Source: Aporrectodea caliginosa
Lineage: Eukaryota; Annelida; Clitellata; Crassiclitellata; Lumbricidae
Direction: 5' to 3'
NCBI GenBank assembly: GCA_020284085.1
Contig: JACEVL010000484.1
Location: forward strand, 1,297,501 to 1,361,500
Length of the DNA stretch: 64,000 bases
Shown: positions 21,846 to 31,203 of the stretch, piece by piece
Layout of the letters: each line of letters begins with the position of its first letter
Position numbering within the stretch: the first letter of the stretch is position 1
Translations under genes and position numbers: made by a program
The notes under the pieces: generated by a model
What the model was told of the DNA's origin: nothing
The model's input: only the letters and a program-made list of their open reading frames with translations
Databases searched by the model: none

Positions 21846-21950
21846 GCAACGAAGGGTTTCGGCGCCCAGAGGCAAGGGTTGATGACTGGGCCTCCTTTTA
21901 ATTGTCTTGTTGACTTTTAATCGTTCTTGTCATAATACGGTACTGTACGT

Positions 21951-22184
21951 GGGACGCGGTGGTGTAGGGGTATGTTCGGTGCCTTGCAGCCGGAGGGTTG
22001 CGGGTTCGAATCCACCTGAAGCCGTCGCGTAGGGACCCTGGGCAAGTCCTTCACTCGCAATTGCTCATGCGCTTCGGCGTGAAACTCCGATGTGGTGTCC
22101 GCGCTGTAATCGGGAGCGCCTCTGAGTAGAAATCTTGAAGGGGCGATATAGCAAGTGCTCATACATACATACATACATACATAC
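21951..22184 (+). mobile_element. tRNA-derived SINE, type A
   Basis: This is a full-length copy. The A box lies in GGTGGTGTAGGGGTATG and the B box in GGGTTCGAATCC, then the middle domain GGGACCCTGGGCAAGTCC, the 3' GGGAGCGCCTCTGAG / GGGGCGATATAGC end and a CATA tail. The sequence reads as a pol III-promoted SINE, not a functional tRNA gene. Confidence 0.85.
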
Positions 22185-22364
22185 GTGAACCACTGAAGGC
22201 TAATTTTGCGCCCATCTGCCATGGTGCGCGCGCCCGGGAGCAGCTGACCTTCCTTCGTTACGCCACGGCCGTACACTGACCGTACACTGTCAGTAGAATA
22301 AAAGTGTGAAGATCAACGAGGCTAAGAAAAATGAAATCGCTAACAGTAGGCCTACATAGGCCTA

Positions 22365-22440
22365 CACATGGCTCATGGCTGCCTGCCTCTCAGGTTAGCT
22401 TAAAGGACTGCTCTTGTCGTCTTTTTCCCTAGCCTCATTA
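22365..22440 (+). mobile_element. SINE type C tail
   Basis: It contains CATGGCTGCCTGCCTCTCAG, TTAGCTTAAAGGACTGCTC and a TCTTTTTCCC end, like the tails at 30284-30345, 43625-43680 and 49990-50041. It occupies the same place in the duplicated unit as 30284-30345, so it predates that duplication. Confidence 0.55.
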
Positions 22441-23140
22441 TTAAGAATTTGTACTATTTTAGGCTGAAAATACTGCTGAAAGTGTTCTGTTAGGTATATA
22501 TGTTATGTCAAACATATAACGCCGACTTATTTCACTTGTGTACAACGTCACTCCTCTACCTCGTTTCTTGTTGTCACGCGCGAAGGTAAATCTTTTGTCA
22601 AACGTTGATTTTTACCAAGTAGGCCTAATTAAGAAATCGTTGCTTTTCCTAAAAGGAGCGCTCTTGTCTGGAACATATAGGCCTATATACTTACTTACAA
22701 TTTTATTAGATCAAATCACTAATCTTCGGATCCTCATGCAAAAAACCAGGGAACACCAACAACCTTTGCTTAGGCCTATCATGTGTTTTGTGGATTTCAG
22801 GAAGGCGTTTGCTCAATCGCACATAATAAGCTCTGGATAACCATGATCGAAATGGGATATCCAGTACATAACATTAATTTAATACATAAAATATATGAGA
22901 AACAAATGGCAAAAGTAAGAGTGGCAGATACACATTCAAAAGGGTTCCAGATAAGGAAAGGGGTCAGACAACGGTGCGTACGTATGGTACTCTCAGTGTC
23001 TCGCCGTATCTTTTTAACATTGTAGCTGAGATGGTTATGACAGAAACACTGGAGGGTTTCAAGGGAGGGATAAAAATCGGTGGTAGGAAAATTTCCAACC
23101 TCCGATGATGCAGATGATAATTGTCTTGTTGACTGAGTCA

Positions 23141-23278
23141 CAGGGTAAGAATTGCCGGGGGTTGTGGGGGTTCAACCCCCTAGTCTTTCTTAGGAGCCCA
23201 TAGTAAAGTCTACATTTCACACCCAAACTGCACATAAATCAATGTCTACCCCCAGTTATTTTTACAATTCCCATACTT
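23141..23278. mobile_element. 138-bp MITE inside the reverse transcriptase
   Basis: It is flanked by perfect 8-bp duplications CTGAGTCA (23133-23140 and 23279-23286). Its ends, CAGGGTAAGAATTG and (reversed) AAGTATGGGAATTG, are imperfect inverted repeats. Removing it rejoins the RT frame from TES to VTELQG, which confirms the boundaries. The 8-bp duplication fits hAT. Confidence 0.75.
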
Positions 23279-23345
23279 CTGAGTCAGTGACAGAGCTACA
23301 AGGATTGATTGATCGGCTAAATGAGGTTGGTCGGAAGATCTTTAA

Positions 23346-23407
23346 CCCTTTAACGACCGTATGGTAGTAAAATACATGTAAAATCACTACCATCGGTCGT
23401 TAAAGGG
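23346..23407. mobile_element. 62-bp piggyBac-like MITE
   Basis: CCCTTTAACGACCG...CGGTCGTTAAAGGG are inverted ends of at least 14 bp. They are bounded by TTAA at 23342-23345 and 23408-23411. A TTAA target and CCC-type ends are diagnostic of piggyBac-related elements. It is inserted in the same RT. Confidence 0.8.
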
Positions 23408-23865
23408 TTAATAGGCTAACAGAGTATGCGGATTGTACTAATTAAGGAAATCATGGCAAGATTAGGTAAAGGAAAAGGAACAATGGCATCATTGAAACAC
23501 ATCTGGAAAAGTCATGGTATATCGGTGATAACAAAAACAAGACTCATGAAGGCGTTGATATGGCCGCTTGCAACATATGACTGCGACGGATGGACCAGCA
23601 AGAAATCTGATGAAAAGAGGATAAATCGTTTTGAAATGAGAGGACTGAGGCAGATACTTATAAGGGTTTCCTCGTCGGCAAAGAGAACAAACGAATGGGT
23701 ATTAGAACAAATTGGCATAGAACGACAACTAGGCCTAGGCCTATATTAAGCACCATCAAAAGTTCAAAACAAGAAAGTTGAGATATTTTGGTCACATTAT
23801 GAAGAAAAGGGGAGATTGCCTGGGGAAAGAAATAATGCAGGAAACAACAGCGGGAACAAGATCAC

Positions 23866-24030
23866 GTGGAATCGTAATCGTAATCTCCAAACTTCTAAAG
23901 CGCCACTCGAAAGCCAAGCTTATTCACGAGCGCTGCGTCTAGTTAGAGGGGTTGTCCAAAAGAGTAGTCCGAGGGAGGTCCGAGTCCGGTTTCCAGAGGA
24001 TCAGAGAGGGCACAGCAGATGTTAAGGTGG
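23866..24030 (-). mobile_element. LINE 3'-end fragment
   Basis: On the reverse strand it ends AGTGGCGCTTTAGAAG then ACGATTACGATTAC. The upstream part has AGCGCTCGTGAATAAGCTTGG. The same end is at 53405-53495 (minus) and 57715-57905 (plus). Confidence 0.6.
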
Positions 24031-24180
24031 GTGTCTTTTAGGTCGAGGATTGGAAAGTACAGGATCAGATGAGTCAGGATAAGAGTTCTTGAAAAGGAGA
24101 GACTTTAGTGGAAGACTAAGAACTACTTGGATTGAGAATATAAAATCTTGGACGGCCGGGTTTGAACATGACATTGTATC

Positions 24181-24318
24181 CAGAGGCGAAAATCTATACA
24201 TAACTTTGGGGGGGACAGAGTGCCTACGAGGGCCGGGTTTTGGGGGGGACAGCAGTGCTTAAGTCAGAACTTTGGGGGGACTGTCCCCCTCTGTCCCCCC
24301 CCATGATTTACGCCACTG
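24181..24318. mobile_element. 138-bp hAT-type MITE
   Basis: The ends CAGAGGCGAAAATC and (reversed) CAGTGGCGTAAATC are inverted repeats with two mismatches. The perfect 8-bp duplication ATTGTATC lies at 24173-24180 and 24319-24326. Inside are GGGGGGGACAG runs on both arms. Confidence 0.9.
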
Positions 24319-24464
24319 ATTGTATCAACTGATGAAAGCAACACCGGAGGACAGAGTCATCTGTATTATTCTGTAAGCAGACAGTTCAAGGTGCGGCCAA
24401 ACTTCGGATCGAAGACGGCTAAAGAAAAGCCGTATACAGTTGCTGGACTATCTATGCGAATTAT

Positions 24465-24966
24465 CGACGTATAATATAGGCCTACGTCGATGATGCGAAC
24501 CGTTGATGCGAACCATAATCTGCCTCTTACACACACGATGCGACGAGCCGCATCTACTATTATAGCCTATTATGCTAGTTTGTATTTTCGTTTATTTCGT
24601 AACTTGCTGTCAAGACGCAACAAGTAACATCAATGCATGATTATGCAGTTATAGTATTAGAGAATATAGTACTATTATAGCTTTAGGCCTAGATAATGCA
24701 CTGTTCAGCACTATAATAGGTATAGTTCTAATGGGGCAAATTGGATTGGATTATAGTATTGAGAGTGAGGCCAAACGACAGCAAGGATTCAGACAGCTGC
24801 TAGTAAATGTCTTTGAACATCTGGCGTGGTAAAAAGTTCTTGCTATCTTTGGCTGGCAGGGCAAAGGGGTGGGGCCTGAGTCGCAGATTGTATCGGCTCT
24901 CCTGTCGCTCGTGGCACATTCGACGTAGAACGTGTTTAGGCTCGCTATGTGAATTGTGAACGAGCG

Positions 24967-25009
<43 letters not shown>

Positions 25010-25110
25010 AAATTTGGCGTTGATTTGGCAGTCACAGATTTTACTGGGTTTTCCGTGCTATATTAAATTTATATATTATATTTATATCATTATAAGATCC
25101 TCTTTCTAGT
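24465..25110. other. Non-coding stretch with TA microsatellite
   Basis: A (TA)n array lies at about 24968-25008. The DNA around 24530 begins to resemble 30640-30660, the corresponding part of the duplicated unit. No gene is seen. Confidence 0.5.
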
Positions 25111-25490
25111 CTCAAAGGCGCAGCTGAGCAGTGCCCCAAAGTATCTTTCTGACTAGCATATATATGCGAAAGTCGATATATCTGCGACCTCATCTCGTTC
25201 CTTGCGCTCTGCTGATTGGCTTGACCTTTTAATTTGTTCCTGGGACTAGGACTGCCTTAGCTCAACACCGGGCATTTGCCGTGGTTGGTCCCTCTACTTG
25301 GAATGACCTTCCCCCCTCATTAAGGGCTAAACTACTGACTAGTTTTTCCTCTTTGGTCTCTCGTTCTTTAAAGACGTTTCTTTTCCCCCGGGATTTTCGT
25401 GCTGAGAGCGCTTCTGAATAGTTATTATGAGAGGCGCTATATAAATCTTTAGATCTACAATACAATACAATAAAATACAATATAGGCTAT
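25110..25490 (+). mobile_element. LINE 3' fragment
   Basis: It encodes the last RT residues, RAFAVVGPSTWNDLPPSLR to FPRDFRAESASE then stop near 25420, and damaged sequence before it (ATSSRSLRSADWLDLL). The 3' end is GAGAGGCGCTATATAAATC plus ACAATACAATACAAT. It is the same family as 17268-17720 and 47530-47945. Confidence 0.75.
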
Positions 25491-25558
25491 TATACATCTC
25501 AATGGCTTTTTCCCATCATAGCGCTAGCGCTGACCGGTTAGCGGTTAGAGCATCGACG

Positions 25559-25584
25559 TATAAATTATTGAGGTTTTGACGTCA
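25559..25584 (+). promoter_or_regulatory. Candidate core promoter of BTB copy 3
   Basis: TATAAAT at 25559-25565 and a perfect CRE, TGACGTCA, at 25577-25584 lie about 30-100 bp upstream of the inferred non-coding exon. Copy 4 has a degraded version (TTTTGACGACG near 30735). The function is inferred from position and motif only. Confidence 0.4.
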
Positions 25585-25619
25585 CTAACAGTTAGGCCTA
25601 CTGTTGTCATTTCGTAAAT

Positions 25620-25690
25620 CTAACCAACACGACATCTTAACATCTACGATGGAACCAATGCGAAGAACCTAATAGTATAGCAAAGATCAC
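25620..25690 (+). other. Non-coding first exon of BTB copy 3
   Basis: The conserved block ACGACATCTTAACATCTACGA through GCAAAGATCAC ends in the donor GTAAGT at 25691. The same block precedes copies 4 and 5 with the donor kept, and the BTB exon is preceded by an acceptor. The exon start is a guess. Confidence 0.55.
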
Positions 25691-25861
25691 GTAAGTTTAG
25701 TGTAGTTGTGCAGTTTTACAAAAGTGAAAAACTGACGTGATATTTGTAACACTAGGCGCGAGATTTTTTTCAAAATTCTTTTGTGTAGGTTTGATTCCAA
25801 ACACTTAGGCCAATAGCCCAACATGACCCATAGTCCGGTGGCTTACCGCTGTATTGTATTG

Positions 25862-26088
25862 TATTGTATTGTATTTGAACACTTGTTATAGCGCCCCTAC
25901 CAGATTTCCCATTCAGAGGCGCTCCCGACTACTGCGCGAACGCTGAATCGGAGTTTCACGCCGAAGCGCATGAGCAATTGCGAGTGAAGGACTTGCCCAG
26001 GGTCCCTACGCGACGGCTTGAGGTGGATTCGAACCCGCAACCTCCAGCTGCAAGGCACCGAACATACCCCTACACCACCGCGCCCCAG
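25862..26088 (-). mobile_element. tRNA-derived SINE, type A
   Basis: This is a complete minus-strand copy: A box in GGTGGTGTAGGGGTATG, B box GGGTTCGAATCC, GGGACCCTGGGCAAGTCC middle, GGGAGCGCCTCTGAATGGG end and ACAATACAATAC tail. The tail microsatellite differs from the CATA tail at 22184 although the body is the same. Confidence 0.85.
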
Positions 26089-26095
26089 TTGTATT

Positions 26096-26267
26096 GTGAT
26101 GTGTTGTATTGTGTGTTGTATTGTACTCCACGTTTATAATGCGACCGAGCCACCCGCAGTAAAGATCCGAGAAAATTAATCTCTGATAAACCGACCCGAC
26201 CGGGAAGCGAACCCGGGGCGCCGACGTGACGAGCAGGCTACCAACCCACTCGGCCACTCAGGATCCT
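26096..26267 (-). mobile_element. tRNA-derived SINE, type B
   Basis: The reverse strand starts GATCCTGAGTGGCCGAGTGGG. TGGCCGAGTGG is the A box of class II (Leu/Ser) tRNAs; the B box follows in CGGGTTCGCTTCCCG. The body is GTCGGTTTATCAGAG and CTGCGGGTGGCTCGGTCGCA. The same element lies on the plus strand at 35043-35240. Confidence 0.85.
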
Positions 26268-26962
26268 CATTTTATTTGTATTTCAAGGTTATCTTTACCT
26301 GGCGGATGAAAGCACCAAATTTGGCAAGACGATCTGTCAGGGTGTACTAATTAATGTTAGACTAGGAGCCCTCTGAACTTAATAATCATTTTTATGCAAA
26401 ACACCAAAAATCAAGGTCAAAAGGTCAAACTCAAGAAAAAAGGCCACAACTCAGCTAAATCTGATTCTGTTGGGTGATTCTTTTACCTATTTGATCGGAC
26501 CAATAAGTTGCCATGACTGTATCTGGCAACCCCAGATACAACTATCAAGTTTTAACCACATTATTAGCCCTTATTAGGCCTACATGTATATGGTTAAAGA
26601 GGTCAAACTATTACCCTTCAGCTCAGCTTAAACTGGCATTTTGTTTTTTCTGGCAGTACGAATATTGATATTTGAGCAATCATTGGTTGGCTGCTATTAA
26701 ATAAATATAGTCTCAGAAGTGTGTGGCTTTGTTGTAGGCTTCCTGAGTCCTGACGATTGAGCTCTTGCAGTTTGAGTTATTGTAACCAATGATTGAATGT
26801 CATAGACCATGAAGAAAAAGTGATAGGTTAATGTTAGTTATGCTCGTAATGTTTATCTGTGAAGAGCAGAGCTTCCTTAAATCACTTGAGGCAGTGGTTG
26901 ATGTACTATTGATATACTAAAGCCTGCAGTGTAATTCTTGCATAATTTTGTTCTTACAGATC

Positions 26963-29091
26963 ATGGCTACAAGAGTTGAGACTGACTGGCAATCGGAGAA
27001 AACCGTGACAGAGTGCATGCGATACATGTTGGACAATGAAATATCAACAGACGTCTGCTTCGAAGTAGGACCACCAGGTGGCGAAACTGTAAAGATCCGT
27101 GCTCATAAGTACATGTTGATCTCTCGGAGTCCTGTCTTCGAGGCCATGTTCTCCAGTGGAATGACGGAGTGTAGGAGTGGCCCTGAGGCAAAGGTCCGTA
27201 TTGAAGATATTGACGCTGATGTCTTCAAAGAGGTCCTGAAGTAGGTTATTTGTGATTTTTCAACTGCATAATCTAGCTGTGTTGCAGTTCCCTAATAACT
27301 CCGCCATTGCACGTATTTCGGTAATGACAGTCCCAAGCCTCGAAAAGGAGGACGACGTCAATGGCCTGGGTTGGGACAAAATCATGAGTAAATTTGTTTT
27401 ATGAGCCATTGTAACAACACTGAGGCCCATATAGGCTGTCCAAATTCAAGTTGTCAGATTTAAGATACCATCGATACCGTGTGTAGGAAATTATAATTAT
27501 GAAATTAGTTTGGACAAGACTGCATGGTTTATAGGCTTCATTTACGCTGCCCTATACTTATGTATCATTTGTAGGAATTATTCAGTCAATCAATCAAAAA
27601 ATTGTATTGTCACCGTTTCAACAGATACAAGTATAAATTTTCCAGTCTCTGATGGGAAACGCCACAACAGGAGCCCTAATAAAGGATCGAGATTCCGCTA
27701 ATTAGGGCCACCTATAGATGAGAGTTGCATTTTAACATCAAAAGTAGCAATCCTCTAAACCAAGGTTCAGTTGAAAAATCACGAATAGCATAACGCGTTG
27801 ATTCTCACTGAAGTGAAATAGTAACTTTACTAAGCAAATCAAGATCAACATAGGCTACTGACAAGGACATTAATTACGGTGCAATAAATCGCGGGGAAAT
27901 GCGTATGGATAAGACTGGATTATAAGCTTAGGCTTCATTTTACGTTGATTTTGGCTTTTTATGCTTGTAATTAAGTGAGAGTATTTAAAAAATTATGTAT
28001 TTTAAAATAGATATTTCTGTGAGACTTTGATCTAACTCTTAATTTTTTGTTTTTGCAGCTACATATATTGTGAAAGCATATCAATATGTCCTGAATCAGC
28101 TGTGTATGTGATATACGCTGCTAAGAAGTATTTTTTGCCCAAGTTAGTCAGAGAATGTCGTAAATGTCTCCTGGAGAGTTTCGATATAAATAACGTTATC
28201 CACTTTCTGGAGCAGAGTTTGTTCTTTGATCACCAGCAAATCGTGAGCGACTGTCTTAAAATGATTTCCGTAAATGCACAAACTGTTCTCACTGGAGCAG
28301 AGATTTTGTCTGCATCGCGACAGGTAATGGAAGCTATACTTGAGGCAGAAGCTATTCCAGTAAGAGAGACAGTCATATATGAAACTACTATTAATTGGGC
28401 TAAACACCAACTTCAGAGTACTATTCCCACAGAAAACCCGACTGACCTGCAGATCAGAGAGACAATAGGTGACCTACTATACAAGATTCGCTTTCCAACT
28501 ATGAAACCAAGTGAATTTGCTGAAGTTAGTGCAGGGAATAATGTATTGACAGCGGAGGAGAAAGAATCAATATATTACTTCTTATCGACAAAGAAGAAAA
28601 ACTGTCAACTGAAATTTCCGACTGAGCGGAGAATCGGCGAGGAAGTCTGGATAGATCGAACAGTTAAGTGTGTAGTTACAGATTGGTTTTCAACACCAGA
28701 TACCGGTCTTCATGCGATTAATTTCAAGACTAATCAAGACATACTGCTAACTGGCATTGGTTTGTATACGGCATTCAATGAGAAGGGATATGATGTTGAT
28801 GTTGAAATTTTGCTGTCGGTCAACTCCCTGTTCAAGAAGAGAGTTACGGTTCCATATTCAGGAGATTCAAATCTATTTAAAATTTTGTTGGACGAACCAA
28901 TAGTCATTGTAGCTGGAATTCTTTATTCAGTAAAGGCTGTGTCTCATGGTCGTATCCGCTATTATGGGCAATCTTGTCAACCTGTATGCACCAAAGGAAC
29001 AGTCACATTCACCTTTTCCAAGCACACAAGCTCACGATCAACCTCTGAGACCTGCGGTCAAATTCCGCGATTGTATTTCTGTTATTTGTAA
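26963..29091 (+). CDS. BTB-BACK-PHR protein, copy 3 (BTBD6-like)
   Basis: Coding exons are 26963-27240 and 28059-29091, 436 aa. The start ATG lies three bases after the acceptor ending at 26959, and the 5' exon is at about 25620-25690. The BTB exon differs from copy 2 at only a few residues. The BACK half resembles copies 1 and 5 (LLESFDINNVIHFLEQSL, FDHQQ), while the PHR half is nearly identical to copy 4 (KCVVTD, HAINFKTNQD, AFNEKGY). Thus the gene looks mosaic. The intron has the LINE insertion shared with copy 2. Polyadenylation could use AATAAA at 29635-29640. Role by family: cullin-3 substrate adaptor. Confidence 0.9.
27583..27897 (-). mobile_element. CR1/L2-like LINE 3' UTR fragment in intron of copy 3
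   Basis: It is the same insertion, at the same intron position and orientation, as 17819-18157. The hairpin here is damaged (GGAATC against GATCC). The far boundary GCAATAAATCGCGGGG is shared with copy 2, so both descend from one insertion. Confidence 0.7.
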
Positions 29092-30770
29092 AGTGATTCA
29101 ATTGATTCAAGAGATGTACATGTAATTAGTGTTTCTTATCTTACAGTGACATCTCTGTTCAAATTATTTAACTAAATGACTTAAATATTTGTTCGTTAAC
29201 TAATTTTTATTGGTATTGTTTAGTTAGTTATAACCTGAGAACTATAATGCACCATAATTATACACGGATATTGAAGTATTGAACTCAGGGATAGCAAGAT
29301 TATGATCATCGTCCAGATTACTGCTGGTCAATTTTCGTCTATCAGTCCATCTCTGTTCCTCTGACATATGCGACATAGCATTTGGGCTTTCTGTATACAT
29401 GTATCCAATTACATAGGTCTCTTGCTAGTACCTGTACTACACTTGAGAAGAGATCCATAGGTTGGCCATGCAGTGATGCAGTACGTTTAGAACCCTATTG
29501 CCTTTGGGCAACTGTCCGGATACTGTTTTCTTGTGATCTGTCTCTTTCAGAATAATATCTTTCTGTCAAATATACGCTGCTGGAACCAGTTGCCTAACAA
29601 CACTAGGTTTTTGCCTTTGTGCTGCCAATGAATGAATAAAAATAATATCTTTCTTGCTTAACTGTGATTTTGTGTTGTCAAGTCTGCAATATGTAAGTAC
29701 ACAGGTGTATCTTGAAAAGTACGGTTGCACTATGTAAGCCACCAGTTACAATTAGTTTACTATATGGCCAAAGTCTCTGGGTGGAGAAGCACATAGTTGA
29801 TGATGATTATTATTTTTTTTACCCGATGTAGATAATTATGATCTCTCAGGTGATACGAAAATTGGCCAATTATTATTATTTTTATTATTATTATAATATT
29901 ATATAGCAAGCAACTTCAATAATGATGTTTATTGCACAAGTTATTAACCTATGGCACATCAATACTGAGCTTTAGTCATTTTAACACCAGAAAGTTCACA
30001 ACATTTTCTTTAAGTATAGGCCTAAAATACTATAAAACCACTTCCTTGACTTCTTGCTGAACTTCCAGAAGGCAATAGTTCGAATCCGCTGCCAATCACC
30101 TTACGGAGGAGGAAGAGGCGGCTAGGCGATACCGGCTTGAAGCGATGAGAGGCGGACCAAAGCAAGGGCAGCCACGACGTGAGTCTGAGGAGGAAGAGGG
30201 AGGGGAGGGTGTGGGGGTGGGGTATGACACCTTAATTGAGTTAACGTACTGGGTGACACCAATCCCAGTGACGCCACTGGTTCATGCCTATGGCTGCCTG
30301 CCTCAGGCTAGCTTAAAGGCCTGCTGTTATCGTCTTCTTCTTCCCTAAGCGCATTACTATTTTATGCTGAAAATACTGCTGAAAAATTAGGCTAATGTTC
30401 TGTTAAATGACAGTTAAATCTATATGTTATGTTAAGCATAATAACGCCGATTTCTTTCACTTGTGTTCAACGTCATTCCTCTACCTCGTTTCTTGTTCTC
30501 ACGCGAAGTTAATTTTTTCAAACGTTGATTTAAAAAAGTAACTGTAAGATCGTTGCTTTTCCTACAAGGAGCGCAGTGGGTTGCAACATGTAGGCCTATA
30601 TACTTACTTACAATTAAAATAGTGACCTCTTATCCAAACGATGCAAAGAGCGACGAGTCCATCTAAATTTAGCAATTACGGATCTATTACTGGGTTTTTC
30701 CCATCGTAGCTCCAGCGCTGACTGTTAGAGGGTTTTGACGACGTTGCTTATTTTAGTTGTCATTTCGTAA
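29092..30770. other. 3' flank of BTB copy 3
   Basis: This is the putative 3' UTR to AATAAA at 29635-29640. After it come an AT-rich stretch at 29818-29905, unit DNA homologous to other intergenic segments, a SINE type C tail at 30284-30345, and DNA homologous to 22440-22700. A 67-codon frame at 30145-30348 has no recognisable domain and is probably chance. Confidence 0.5.
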
Positions 30771-30778
30771 ATTTAAAC

Positions 30779-30847
30779 AAAACAAAGTACGACATCTTAA
30801 CATCTACGACCATAGAACCGATGCAAAGAACGGACAGCAAAGATCAC
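30779..30847 (+). other. Non-coding first exon of BTB copy 4
   Basis: It matches the exon of copy 3 (ACGACATCTTAACATCTACGA, GCAAAGATCAC) and ends at the GTAAGT donor at 30848. The following intron is only about 350 bp, against about 1270 bp in copy 3. Confidence 0.55.
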
Positions 30848-30984
30848 GTAAGTTTATTATGTAGTTGTGCACTTTTACAAAACCTATAAACCGAAATGAT
30901 ATTTAATATATTGGGCGCGAGATTTTAACAGAAGTGGCCAGTCTATTTCCTGTCTCCCAAACTCTTAAGTGCAAGTGAAATGTC

Positions 30985-31150
30985 GACATGGAGAAGTATG
31001 GAGAAAATCAGCTGGACGGAACAAAAACAAATGAAATGAAGAAGGGATGGGGAGGATTGGAGAAGAAATAGCCCTGATAAACACAATAAGAAAAGACAGA
31101 CGAAATGGATCGGACACGCGCTGAGAGGAGACTCACTACGTGACTACTAA
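30985..31150 (+). pseudogene. Non-LTR RT C-terminal remnant in copy 4 5' intron
   Basis: A frame reads RSMEKISWTEQKQMK, a stop, then NKKRQTKWIGHALRGDSLLR. The KWIGHALRGDSLLR motif is typical of the C-terminal region of endonuclease-RT LINEs. It replaces the upstream sequence that copies 1, 2, 3 and 5 share before their acceptor. Confidence 0.6.
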
Positions 31151-31203
31151 GAATCTGTTCAAAGGAAACCCTGTTTCTATATATCATTTTGTTCTTACAG
31201 ATC

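Larger units (their letters stand above)
22730..24465 (+). pseudogene. Decayed non-LTR reverse transcriptase with nested insertions
   Basis: Fragments in several frames read MCFVDFRKAF, then HNKLWITMIEMGYPVHNINLI, KGFQIRKGVRQRC, an ADD catalytic motif near 23110 disrupted by a frameshift, LQGLIDRLNEVGR, then KTRLMKALIWPLATYDCDGW and GLRQIL with IKSWTAGFEHD at the end. This is the RT and C-terminal region of an endonuclease-RT LINE of the RTE-like, CFDP2-related type. At least three small DNA transposons and one LINE tail are inserted in it. It cannot be expressed as one protein. Confidence 0.75.

Noticed and set aside
21951..22040. tRNA gene candidates at SINE heads (also 26096, 35043, 43385, 47086, 57275)
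   Set aside because: A and B boxes are present but acceptor and anticodon stems do not close, and each continues into a shared SINE body.
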